Notes: generated by a model from the letters alone, not told the origin. DNA of 64,000 nt from Robiginitalea sp. (GCA_024642005.1 JAHECA010000015.1:2706-66705); one strand, 5' to 3'. Counted from the first letter of the stretch, positions 1-6,694 are shown. Numbers and translations: made by a program.

Positions 1-69
1 TGTGGCCGTGCGGTTTTGTTTTCCGTCCCCACTTTCAGACGCAAGCGCCTGACGCGGGTCCGAAAAACA

Positions 70-95
70 AAACCCCGCTCGTTCGAGCGGGGTTT
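70..95 (-). terminator. Hairpin terminator after the degenerate tRNA copy
   Basis: An 11-bp perfect stem (AAACCCCGCTC with GAGCGGGGTTT) has a 4-nt loop. Read on the minus strand it is followed by a T-rich tract, so it fits a Rho-independent terminator for a transcript coming from the tRNA-like fragment at 101-121. Confidence 0.6.
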
Positions 96-100
96 GCGCT

Positions 101-171
101 TTAAGTGACCACGCCAGGATTACATATCCTGTGAAGCTCCGTAGTCTAAATGAAAAGCTCGCCAAACTTTC
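101..171 (-). pseudogene. Degenerate tRNA-Arg fragment (3' end copy)
   Basis: Positions 101-121 repeat exactly the 21 nt at 268-288 that form the acceptor 3' strand, part of the T arm and the trailing bases of the intact tRNA-Arg. Further in, on the minus strand, only a TACGG anticodon-like string and a short AGGAT/ATCCT stem remain, with a T-loop unlike the normal TTCRANT. No 5' acceptor half is visible. I read this as a decayed tandem copy; its inner boundary near 171 is approximate. An attachment-site scar is the alternative. Confidence 0.45.
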
Positions 172-187
172 GTTTGGCTTCTTTTTC
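161..187 (+). terminator. Small hairpin with T-tract
   Basis: GCCAAAC-TTTC-GTTTGGC is followed by TTCTTTTT, the form of a plus-strand intrinsic terminator. No plus-strand gene precedes it within the window, so it may end a transcript from upstream or be a relic of the tRNA-unit rearrangement. Confidence 0.4.
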
Positions 188-233
188 CGCCCTCACTTCG
201 GCAATCAAGCAAGCTTGTTGCCGCGCTCAGACG

Positions 234-262
234 AAAAAAGCCCGCCTTGGGGGCGAGCTTTT
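234..262 (-). terminator. Terminator of tRNA-Arg
   Basis: On the minus strand a GC-rich imperfect stem (GCTCGCC with GGCGGGC) is followed by six T residues, ten bases beyond the 3' end of the tRNA. This is the expected place for the end of a monocistronic tRNA transcript. Confidence 0.65.
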
Positions 263-272
263 CATTCTTAAG

Positions 273-346
273 TGACCACGCCAGGATTCAAACCTGGAAC
301 CTTCTGAGCCGTAATCAGATGCGCTATTCAGTTGCGCCACGTGGCC
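273..346 (-). tRNA. tRNA-Arg (anticodon ACG)
   Basis: On the minus strand a full cloverleaf can be drawn. The acceptor stem is GGCCACG with CGTGGTC, followed by discriminator A. The anticodon stem TCTGA/TCAGA encloses the loop TTACGGC, so the anticodon is ACG (arginine, CGN codons). The T stem CCAGG/CCTGG encloses TTTGAAT. CCA is not encoded. The window may start inside another tRNA-like unit, because bases 1-7 resemble the 5' acceptor strand of this gene. Confidence 0.93.
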
Positions 347-425
347 GATTGGGTTTCCCTTGTGAAAGGGGATGCAAATATATTTCTTTTTACATTTAAG
401 GCAAAATATTCGCAAGCGCAAATCC

Positions 426-938
426 ATGAATTTTAAAGACTATATACGGGAGGTGCCCGATTTTCCGTCGAAGGGTATTGTATTCAAGGATATTACGCCC
501 CTTTTGGAAGACCCTGCGGCCTTCAGGGAGGCCGGCATGGCCCTGCTGGCATTTACCGAAGGGCTTGCGATCAATAAGGTGGTGGGCATCGAGAGCCGGG
601 GCTTCTTCTTTGCCCCCCTGCTGGCCGAGCACCTGCAGGCCGGTTTTATCCCGGCGCGCAAGCCCGGCAAGCTCCCGCGCCGTACCTCAAGCATGGAGTA
701 CGAGCTCGAGTACGGCACCGATTCCCTCGAAATTCACGCCGAGAGCATTTCCCCGGGCGACCGGGTGCTCATCCACGACGACGTGCTGGCCACCGGGGGC
801 ACGGCCCGCGCCATGTGCGACCTGGTTGAGTCCCTGGGCGGGGAGGTGGTGCAGGTCAATTTTTTGATTGAACTGGGTTTTCTGAAGGGAAGGGAAAAGC
901 TGGAGGGCTTTGCCCTCAGGTCGCTTATCACGTATTAA
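426..938 (+). CDS. apt: Adenine phosphoribosyltransferase
   Basis: This purine salvage enzyme converts adenine and PRPP to AMP and pyrophosphate in the cytoplasm. The 170-residue product has the usual family length. It starts with the typical N-terminal segment ending in DFPSKGIVFKDITPLL and carries the PRPP-binding loop VLIHDDVLATGGTA at about residues 114-127. I chose the ATG at 426 because an in-frame start further upstream would add a low-complexity extension that the family lacks. The gene converges on a 50-aa ORF and their ends overlap by about three bases. Confidence 0.96.
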   Translation: MNFKDYIREVPDFPSKGIVFKDITPLLEDPAAFREAGMALLAFTEGLAINKVVGIESRGFFFAPLLAEHLQAGFIPARKPGKLPRRTSSMEYELEYGTDSLEIHAESISPGDRVLIHDDVLATGGTARAMCDLVESLGGEVVQVNFLIELGFLKGREKLEGFALRSLITY

Positions 939-1087
939 TCAAGCGCCCTTGTGGTAACGTAATAGCGCCACCCAATCAGCGCCAGCTGCCACTTGGGGGC
1001 CCGCGACAATTCGACACGCTTTTTGCTCAGGGAGGGGAGCAGCCATTTGTTGAGCCGCGCCAAAACCTGGAATATAGTCTTTTGCAT
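935..1087 (-). CDS. 50-aa basic mini-protein (flavobacterial SsrA-binding-like)
   Basis: A short ORF of 50 codons begins MQKTIFQVLARLNK and ends with IGWRYYVTTRALD. It is rich in Lys, Arg and Trp. I recall similar short ORFs in flavobacterial genomes carrying the label SsrA-binding protein, but 50 residues cannot hold the SmpB fold, so that name should not be taken as function. It is convergent with apt. The start is the only ATG available. The protein is probably real, on amino-acid composition and remembered conservation; its function is unknown. Confidence 0.55.
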   Translation of the reverse strand: MQKTIFQVLARLNKWLLPSLSKKRVELSRAPKWQLALIGWRYYVTTRALD

Positions 1088-1180
1088 AAGGCAAAAATTT
1101 TGAGTTACCCGCCGACAAGTATAAACTGTTGCGATCGGTTCAGGCCTGGATTAATAGCAATTGATTCAACTGTGCGGCCC

Positions 1181-1636
1181 TTATTCTACAATTTCGACTT
1201 TTATCGTCTGCTCCCCGGTTTTGACTCTTGAAGTAAAATCAGAGGTAACATTTGCCCCCGCTGCAACGCCTCCGGGGGCCACTCCAAGTATAATAGCCCT
1301 CCTTTGGCGGTGTTTCATTTTTACGCTATCGGGGATTTCAACAGCTACAATCCGGTCAACATCGATTTTTTTGCCCACTATGGACACAGCTCTGGTGGTG
1401 CGGCCATAGTCGAATACGCGCACCTGCCCTCGGTCAGGGAAAATGCCGGTGATCTTACCCTGAAAATTACGTATTTTTTTGCCTTCTTCACCATGTCCTA
1501 AAACGACGTAATCGTCAATGTACAAGGTGTCTACACCCACTTCGATTTCGTTTTCAAAAGTTCTGACCACTAATTTCTGACCACAAACGGGCGCACTTGA
1601 AATAAGTGCAAAACCTATCAGCAACATTTTTTTCAT
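1181..1636 (-). CDS. Secreted hypothetical protein
   Basis: The 151-residue product begins with a signal peptide (MKKMLLIGFALISSAPVCGQ), so it is exported to the periplasm or envelope. The Cys before the Gln could instead be a lipobox-like residue. The mature part is rich in short beta strands (repeated V/I-rich stretches such as TLYIDDYVVLGHGEEGKKI). A glycine- and alanine-rich hydrophobic stretch (AIILGVAPGGVAAGANV) lies near residue 120 and could be a membrane or glycine-zipper segment. I do not recognise the family. It stands alone between apt's neighbour and a long non-coding gap. Confidence 0.7.
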   Translation of the reverse strand: MKKMLLIGFALISSAPVCGQKLVVRTFENEIEVGVDTLYIDDYVVLGHGEEGKKIRNFQGKITGIFPDRGQVRVFDYGRTTRAVSIVGKKIDVDRIVAVEIPDSVKMKHRQRRAIILGVAPGGVAAGANVTSDFTSRVKTGEQTIKVEIVE

Positions 1637-1769
1637 CTGACCTTGATATTCAGGCCTTAAGATAAATAAATATTTAAAATTTCATTTTTTCCGCCAATGC
1701 TTAATACCAAAAAAAGGCCGCTCTTTCGGGCAGCCTTGTATGGGGAGAGTCAGATCGGGGTGTGCCAGC

Positions 1770-1832
1770 TCAGAACAGCACGGCGATCAGCGCTATTATC
1801 AGATACAAGAGATACTTGGCCAGGGCAATCAT
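1770..1832 (-). CDS. Candidate 20-aa hydrophobic micropeptide
   Basis: A complete ATG-to-TGA frame encodes 20 residues (MIALAKYLLYLIIALIAVLF), almost entirely hydrophobic with one Lys near the N terminus. This is long enough for one membrane helix. No Shine-Dalgarno site is visible, which is usual here. It could be a membrane micropeptide or type I toxin-like peptide, or chance; only the composition supports it. Confidence 0.3.
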   Translation of the reverse strand: MIALAKYLLYLIIALIAVLF

Positions 1833-1931
1833 GACGGTAGGTTTTAGGTTACTGTTAGGGTTCGTTTCATTGATGAAGTATCGAATATAAAAGAGCCCGG
1901 CCGACCGGCCAAAGAAATGGGGAGGAAATAA

Positions 1932-1979
1932 TTAAATGGCCTGCAATATCGAAAGTATAAAGTCAATTATGCTTTTCAT
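1932..1979 (-). CDS. Candidate 15-aa amphipathic micropeptide
   Basis: A complete frame of 15 codons (MKSIIDFILSILQAI) on the same strand as the hydrophobic ORF at 1770-1832. A basic start followed by alternating hydrophobic residues gives an amphipathic helix similar in style to phenol-soluble modulins. There is no other evidence for expression. Confidence 0.22.
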   Translation of the reverse strand: MKSIIDFILSILQAI

Positions 1980-2056
1980 TTGTAATAAGGTTCTCTTCAA
2001 ACGTGTTATAAAAAGAAATATAAAAACGTTATTTAAGTGAAAAACAGAAAGATTTC

Positions 2057-2106
2057 AAGGGGCATTTTCAGGTCAAACGAATAGTTGAGGGCCGAAAATG
2101 CCCCTT
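2057..2106. repeat. 13-bp inverted repeat, hairpin element
   Basis: AAGGGGCATTTTC at 2057-2069 is the exact reverse complement of 2094-2106, separated by 24 nt. A T-rich stretch follows on the plus side. It could be a structured RNA, a terminator or an operator; nothing decides between these. Confidence 0.5.
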
Positions 2107-2146
2107 TTCGGGTCTTTTTGATCGGTTTTGATTTTTTGGGATAAAA

Positions 2147-2171
2147 AAACCGGGCCGCACAGGCCCGGTTT
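2147..2171 (-). terminator. Terminator of the blaI-M56 operon
   Basis: A 10-bp perfect GC-rich stem (AAACCGGGCC with GGCCCGGTTT, loop GCACA) is followed on the minus strand by a run of T residues. It lies 37 nt beyond the stop codon of the M56 peptidase gene. Confidence 0.8.
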
Positions 2172-2207
2172 ATCCAGTCTGGGCTGGAGGGTTGCTATGA
2201 ACGTGAA

Positions 2208-3962
2208 CTAATTCTTTTTGGTGGTGATCAGCACCACCCCGTCTTTGGCTTTTTTGCCGTATTGTTCGATAGCCTTGTCGCCTTTTAGCACCTCCATTTT
2301 TTCAATGGCACTGGGGGCAAGGGCCTGCACCTCCTTTTCACTGGCTTTCTTCCCGTCGATGAAGAACAGCGGTTTTTCGCCCTTTCCCGAATCGATGAAG
2401 AAAAAATTGCCCGAGCCGCCCTCGATGACCTCGATGTCGGCCTCCTCGTCTGAATCGCTGAAGATGGTGATTTGTTTGTCGTCGCTGTTCCCGGTCTTGG
2501 TTATCTTGATTTTGTGGACCTTAGCTCCCGATCCTTCCATTTCCTGCCATTTGGCCGGGTCTACCCGTTCGCCGTTTACCGTGATGACGGTGTCTCCATC
2601 GACCTGGCGGATCTCGATCTCGCGGGTTTGGGCGCCGTCTTCGTGCCACAGCGTGGTATGGCCATCTTCATCGTCACCTATCGAACGAACCACGATCTTG
2701 TGCGGCTTCCCGTCTCCAGCTTCCTCATCAGCGGTTACCCAGACCATACTGCCTGTGCCTGCGGAGCGAATGTGCATGATATTGTCTGCCGATTTGGCTG
2801 AGGAAAAAGACACGCTGTTGCGCGCATCGTCGAAGTTTACAAAGACGGGGGCGATTGGCGTGTCGTCGCCGGTTTGGTACGACCCACTGAACGATTTGCC
2901 TTCGCTGTTTTTGCCAGAGAGGCTAAGGTTTAGCGAAACGATCTCACCGGCCTCGTTGCGCACGGTGGTATACGAGAAATCGATCCCGTCCTTGGCCAGG
3001 TCTGCCTTCAGGTCTGAAAGCTCCTTGTCGGTGGTTTTCGCATCGATGACCAGTTCTACCGACTTGCCGCCGAACGCGGCCAGGGCGTCGGCCGGGGTGT
3101 CTTCAGGCAGGTAAACGGTTTCGGTGTTGAAGGCCATTAAAAAGGCTGCCAGCACCGGCAAAATCAGCAAGTGCTTGAGCATGTGGGTCGATTTGGATTG
3201 GGTTTTTTGCAACATGACTATTCGTTTTTTGATTAATGAACTGTAGAAGGCGTTGGCCAGGGACGGACTGTTGCCCGAGACCCTGAGCAGTGTGTACTGG
3301 TATTCCCTGACCGAAGCGATAGACTTTACGGCCCGGGCGTCTGCCAGGTATTCCAGGTTTTGTGCCACGCTTTTCTGGTACCACCAGCTGGCCGGGTTTA
3401 ACCAGAGCAGGGTGGCGACCAGGCGGCTGAGTAAAATGTCGAGTGAATGGTACTGGGCACCGTGGGCCCTTTCGTGTTCCAGGATCAGGGGCAGTTCGGC
3501 TGCTGAGTGGCGGTCGGGATTGTAAAAAATATAGCGGAAAAAGGAGAAGGGTGCCGATACCTGGCGCGAGGCGATATAGACGAACCCGTCTTTGCGCACG
3601 GTTTCCGGCGAAGCGATGAGCTGCCTGAGGGCCCACAACTGCCTTACCACCGCCAGGGCGCAAAACAGGGCGCCCAGGAGGTAGGCCGCCAACAGTAGCG
3701 ACTCCCACGGAAAACCGGGGGCAGCCGAATGCTGCAGGCCTGTAAGTGCTTCAGACGAAACGGGGGTTGCGGCGTTGGCCGGAAGGGCTACCACGCGCCG
3801 GAAGGTGAGCAGCGGAAGCAGGGGGGCCAGCAACAGGCCGCTCAGTAAATAGAAGCGGTTCAGGCGGAACAGGGTTTCGCGTTTGAGCAGCAGCTCGTAG
3901 GAGAACAAAAACAGCGCCAGGATGGCAGACGCTTTGAGTAGGTAAAGGCCGAGCGATTCCAT
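2208..3962 (-). CDS. M56 family (BlaR1-like) membrane metallopeptidase with plug-like tail
   Basis: This is a sensor-type membrane protease of 584 residues. Hydrophobic segments near residues 5-22, 38-53 and 88-107 and one near 260-280 anchor it in the inner membrane. The zinc motif HERAH (HExxH) is at 163-167. BlaR1/MecR1 relatives sense an external signal and trigger cleavage of a BlaI-type repressor, and the repressor gene lies one base upstream, so a sensor-repressor pair is likely. The region from about 290 is acidic and beta-rich, and the last 54 residues resemble a TonB receptor plug (PLFFIDGKKAS ... IEKMEVLKG ... DGVVLITTK). There is no penicillin-binding domain, so the signal is probably not a beta-lactam. 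Confidence 0.88.
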   Translation of the reverse strand: MESLGLYLLKASAILALFLFSYELLLKRETLFRLNRFYLLSGLLLAPLLPLLTFRRVVALPANAATPVSSEALTGLQHSAAPGFPWESLLLAAYLLGALFCALAVVRQLWALRQLIASPETVRKDGFVYIASRQVSAPFSFFRYIFYNPDRHSAAELPLILEHERAHGAQYHSLDILLSRLVATLLWLNPASWWYQKSVAQNLEYLADARAVKSIASVREYQYTLLRVSGNSPSLANAFYSSLIKKRIVMLQKTQSKSTHMLKHLLILPVLAAFLMAFNTETVYLPEDTPADALAAFGGKSVELVIDAKTTDKELSDLKADLAKDGIDFSYTTVRNEAGEIVSLNLSLSGKNSEGKSFSGSYQTGDDTPIAPVFVNFDDARNSVSFSSAKSADNIMHIRSAGTGSMVWVTADEEAGDGKPHKIVVRSIGDDEDGHTTLWHEDGAQTREIEIRQVDGDTVITVNGERVDPAKWQEMEGSGAKVHKIKITKTGNSDDKQITIFSDSDEEADIEVIEGGSGNFFFIDSGKGEKPLFFIDGKKASEKEVQALAPSAIEKMEVLKGDKAIEQYGKKAKDGVVLITTKKN

Positions 3963-3963
3963 A

Positions 3964-4329
3964 TTACTTGCTTCTTTTCTCGATCAGATCAATGATTTCG
4001 CGAAGCTCGTCGGCCGAAATTTTCTCTTCTTTCGCGAAGAAGGAAACCAGGTTTTTGTAATTGTGGTCAAAATAGCTGGCCACCGTATCGCCGATGAATT
4101 TCTGCCGGTAGGTTTCCCGGCTTACGGTCGGAAAGTACCGGTGGGTGTTCCCAAAGGCCTCGTGGCCCACAAATCCTTTCTCTTCCAGGTTGCGCACCAT
4201 GGTCGAAAGCGTGTTGTAATGGGGTTTGGGGCGGCCCGGAAAGGCGTCCAGCAGGTCTTTTACAAAAGCTTTTTCCAGCTTCCAGAGCAGCTGCATGACC
4301 TCTTCTTCGCGGTTTGTGAGTTTTTGCAT
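3964..4329 (-). CDS. BlaI/MecI/CopY family transcriptional repressor
   Basis: The 121-residue protein has the winged-helix signature of the BlaI family: LTNREEEVMQLLW at the N terminus, then HYNTLSTMVRNLEEKGFVGHE as recognition helix and wing, then a C-terminal dimerisation region. I chose the ATG at 4329 because the family starts with a few residues before the LTxxEEEVM motif; the upstream in-frame ATG would add an unrelated tail lying in the promoter. It precedes the M56 gene by one base. Two dyad operators sit over its promoter, so autoregulation is very likely. Confidence 0.93.
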   Translation of the reverse strand: MQKLTNREEEVMQLLWKLEKAFVKDLLDAFPGRPKPHYNTLSTMVRNLEEKGFVGHEAFGNTHRYFPTVSRETYRQKFIGDTVASYFDHNYKNLVSFFAKEEKISADELREIIDLIEKRSK

Positions 4330-4374
4330 GGGCAAATGGGTTTGAGAATGACTGTTCGTTTTTTGATGATGCCA

Positions 4375-4403
4375 CAAACATAACTAAAAAAATAGTTGAA
4401 CAA
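4375..4403 (-). promoter_or_regulatory. Promoter of the blaI-M56 operon
   Basis: On the minus strand a perfect Bacteroidota -7 box TATGTTTG (4375-4382) is preceded by TTG (4401-4403) at an 18-nt spacing. The start codon lies about 46 nt downstream of the -7 box. Confidence 0.75.
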
Positions 4404-4426
4404 CTATAAGGATAGTTAAAAAACTA
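4393..4426. promoter_or_regulatory. Tandem dyad operators for the BlaI-type repressor
   Basis: Two identical-format dyads TAGTT-N4-AACTA lie at 4393-4406 and 4413-4426, start to start exactly 20 bp, about two helical turns. The first covers the -33 TTG. The arrangement fits cooperative binding of two repressor dimers, as known for BlaI/MecI operators, though the half-site differs from the staphylococcal TACA/TGTA. Confidence 0.7.
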
Positions 4427-4505
4427 CTAAAACAGGGTTGAAAGAAAGATGCCGCTCAGTGCCGTCAGGCTAGTATATTTGCCGAATCTTTATCCCCATG
4501 CCGGT

Positions 4506-5444
4506 ATGACATACTTTCTTTTTTTTCTGGTGGGCCTGGGCCTGCTGATCCTGGGAGGGAGCTGGTTGTTGCGGGGCGCGGTAGACCTTTCCCTGCGGCT
4601 GGCCATTCCCAAGATCATCATCGGCATGACGGTGGTGTCTTTCGCCACCTCGGCGCCCGAGCTGATCGTAAGCCTCCAGGCGGCGGTGGAGGGGTACCCT
4701 GACCTGGCCCTGGGCAATGTGGTGGGGTCGAATGTGGCCAACCTGGGGCTAATCCTGGCTATTACCCTGTTTATTGGCCCTATAAATGTCAGGCGCAGCT
4801 TCTATTTCACAGACTGGCCCATGATGATGCTGGCTTCCCTCATGCTCTATGGGTTTATGTATGCCGACAGGCGATTGGATGCCTGGGAGGGAGGCGTACT
4901 GGTCGTTACCATGTTCTTCTTCCTGATTTATTTGCTGAAATACCAGAAACCAGCGGTGGAGGAAGACGACCTGCGCATGCCGTCGCGCCTGCCGCTGTAT
5001 CAGACGGTCTTTTTTCTGGGCGCCGGCGGGGCAGCGCTTTGGGGAGGTTCCGAACTTTTGATATCCGGGGCAGAGGGCCTGGCGCGCTACCTGGGCGTGA
5101 GCGACCGCATCATCGGGATCACCCTGGTTTCAGTGGGCACCAGCATCCCCGAAATGGCCGCCTCTGTGATTGCCATGATCCGCCAGGAGAAGTCCATTTC
5201 GGTGGGCAACCTGATCGGCTCCAATATTTTCAACATCCTGGCCGTGCTGGGCATCACCGCCCTGGTACACCCCATAGCAATACTGGATGAACGCCTGCTC
5301 TCGCAGGACATTTACTGGATGCTGGGCATAGCCCTGCTGGTCTTGCCGCTGGTGTTTATTCCCCGGGGGCTGCGCCTGGGCTGGAGGGACGGGATAGTGC
5401 TTCTTGCCGTATACACCGCTTTTTTGTACGTTTCGTTTTCCTAA
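4506..5444 (+). CDS. Calcium/sodium antiporter (CaCA family, YrbG-like)
   Basis: An inner membrane cation exchanger of 313 residues with about ten hydrophobic segments in two homologous halves. The alpha-repeat motifs that form the ion site are both present: GMTVVSFATSAPELIVS at about residues 40-56 and GITLVSVGTSIPEMAAS at about 204-220, each with the ion-binding Glu. The start ATG at 4506 places the first helix at the N terminus; an in-frame ATG at 4449 would add a non-helical extension lying close to the divergent blaI promoter. It is divergent from blaI and convergent with glnA. Confidence 0.9.
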   Translation: MTYFLFFLVGLGLLILGGSWLLRGAVDLSLRLAIPKIIIGMTVVSFATSAPELIVSLQAAVEGYPDLALGNVVGSNVANLGLILAITLFIGPINVRRSFYFTDWPMMMLASLMLYGFMYADRRLDAWEGGVLVVTMFFFLIYLLKYQKPAVEEDDLRMPSRLPLYQTVFFLGAGGAALWGGSELLISGAEGLARYLGVSDRIIGITLVSVGTSIPEMAASVIAMIRQEKSISVGNLIGSNIFNILAVLGITALVHPIAILDERLLSQDIYWMLGIALLVLPLVFIPRGLRLGWRDGIVLLAVYTAFLYVSFS

Positions 5445-5472
5445 AAAAAAACCCCCGCCAATCGGCGGGGGT
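5443..5472 (-). terminator. Terminator of glnA
   Basis: A 9-bp stem ACCCCCGCC/GGCGGGGGT with AATC loop; on the minus strand it is followed by nine T residues. It serves glnA and abuts the antiporter stop codon on the other strand. Confidence 0.85.
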
Positions 5473-5508
5473 AATCATCCAACAAGTTATTAACTGTGGG
5501 ATCAGAGC

Positions 5509-6534
5509 CTAGGCTTCGACCTGGATGTTTGCACTCTCCACGGTCTTGATGATACGGGCGGCCACTTTGTAGGGGTCGGCGTTTGAGGCAGGACGGCGGT
5601 CTTCAAGCCATCCTTTCCAGCCGCGCTCTACGGTCAGAATCGGGATGCGGATCGATGCGCCCCGGTCGGAAACCCCGTATTTGAAATCATGGATAGATGC
5701 GGTCTCGTGTTTCCCGGTGAGCCGCAGTTCGTTATAAGCACCGTAAACGGCCATGTGTTCCTGGGTTACCGGACGGAAGGCCTCGCATACTTTCTCATAG
5801 GTTTTCTTGGAGCCGCAGGTGCGCAGCAGGGAATTGGAGAAGTTGGCGTGCATGCCGCTGCCGTTCCAGTCGCCCTTGACGGGTTTGGGGTGGTATTCGA
5901 TGTACCAGCCGTATTCTTCGGTTAGGCGGTCGAGCAGGTAGCGGGCCACCCAGACCTGGTCGCCTGCGTTCTTGGCGCCTTTGGCGAAAATCTGGAATTC
6001 CCACTGGCCGCAGGCAACTTCCTGGTTAATGCCTTCAAAGTTCAGCCCGGCCTGCAGGCAGTAGTCGGCGTGGCGCTCGACCAGCTCGCGGCCGTGGGTG
6101 TTCTTGCCGCCTACCGAACAGTAGTACAACCCCTGCGGGCCCGGGTATCCTCCGGGAGGAAAGCCCAGCGGCAGGTCGGTGTGTGTATCCATGATAAAGT
6201 ATTCCTGTTCAAAGCCGAACCAGAAATCGTCGTCCACATCTGAATCGATGGTGGCGCGGGAGTTGGTAGGGTGGGGGGTGCCGTCGGGGTTCAGTACCTC
6301 AGCCATGACCAGGTAGCCGTCAAGGCGGGCAGGATCGGGATAGATAGCCACGGGTTTCAGCAGACAGTCAGATGAGCCTCCTTCGGCCTGCTCGGTAGAA
6401 CTTCCGTCGAAAGCCCAGATCGGACAATCTTCCAGCTTCCCGCTGAAATCAGACTCAATCTTGGTCTTGCTTCTCATGTTGGCGGTGGGGGTGTGACCAT
6501 CCAACCAGATGTACTCTAATTTTGCTTTGCTCAT
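5509..6534 (-). CDS. glnA: Glutamine synthetase type II (eukaryotic-type)
   Basis: This enzyme makes glutamine from glutamate, ammonia and ATP. At 341 residues it is the short GSII form rather than the roughly 470-residue GSI. Motifs include IWLDGHTPTANMRSKTK at the N terminus, WAFDGSSTEQAEGGSSD, the metal-binding FGFEQEYFI, NQEVACGQWEFQIFAKG, SGMHANFS and GVSDRGASIRIP. GSII was long regarded as eukaryotic but occurs in several bacterial groups. It is divergent from a GSIII gene across a 217-nt intergenic region containing nitrogen-type inverted repeats, so the two are probably co-regulated. Confidence 0.95.
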   Translation of the reverse strand: MSKAKLEYIWLDGHTPTANMRSKTKIESDFSGKLEDCPIWAFDGSSTEQAEGGSSDCLLKPVAIYPDPARLDGYLVMAEVLNPDGTPHPTNSRATIDSDVDDDFWFGFEQEYFIMDTHTDLPLGFPPGGYPGPQGLYYCSVGGKNTHGRELVERHADYCLQAGLNFEGINQEVACGQWEFQIFAKGAKNAGDQVWVARYLLDRLTEEYGWYIEYHPKPVKGDWNGSGMHANFSNSLLRTCGSKKTYEKVCEAFRPVTQEHMAVYGAYNELRLTGKHETASIHDFKYGVSDRGASIRIPILTVERGWKGWLEDRRPASNADPYKVAARIIKTVESANIQVEA

Positions 6535-6575
6535 GATGCCAATTAATTAATTGTTGATTATTAGAATTTGACGGT

Positions 6576-6621
6576 CAAAAATATAGAATATCGACACATA
6601 GCCATAACATTGGAGGGGTGA
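6576..6621 (-). promoter_or_regulatory. glnA promoter with degenerate nitrogen box
   Basis: A perfect -7 box TATTTTTG lies on the minus strand at 6576-6583, 41 nt before the start codon. There is no TTG at -33. Where it should be, the plus strand reads ATAGCC (6598-6603), 12 nt, GGGTGA (6616-6621), a degenerate version of ACACCC-N12-GGGTGT whose edge is 14 nt from the -7 box. Confidence 0.5.
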
Positions 6622-6649
6622 ATTATCAAAAAAATCGATATAATTATGA

Positions 6650-6694
6650 ACACCCCCTTTTTTGAAGGGGTGTGCTGTCTAAAATATAAATTTT
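6650..6694 (+). promoter_or_regulatory. GSIII promoter with ACACCC-N12-GGGTGT box
   Basis: An inverted repeat ACACCC (6650-6655), 12 nt, GGGTGT (6668-6673) is followed after exactly 13 nt by the -7-like box TAAATTTT (6687-6694). A TTG at 6662-6664 also falls inside the box at a 22-nt spacing. The same repeat and spacing recur before the P-II/Amt operon at 24 kb. I infer an activator site for nitrogen limitation. Confidence 0.6.

Larger units (their letters stand above)
1637..2207. other. Gene-poor stretch between a secreted protein and the M56 gene
   Basis: About 570 nt without a conventional gene. It contains an AAAGGCCGC...GCAGCCTT hairpin near 1710-1735, two candidate micropeptide ORFs on the minus strand, a long inverted repeat at 2057-2106 and the terminator of the M56 gene at 2147-2171. 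The base composition is more AT-rich than in the flanks. Confidence 0.6.

Noticed and set aside
101-288. tRNA-end direct repeats as att sites of an integrated element
   Set aside because: Only about 150 nt lie between the repeats and no integrase is present, so at most a scar; tandem tRNA decay is simpler.
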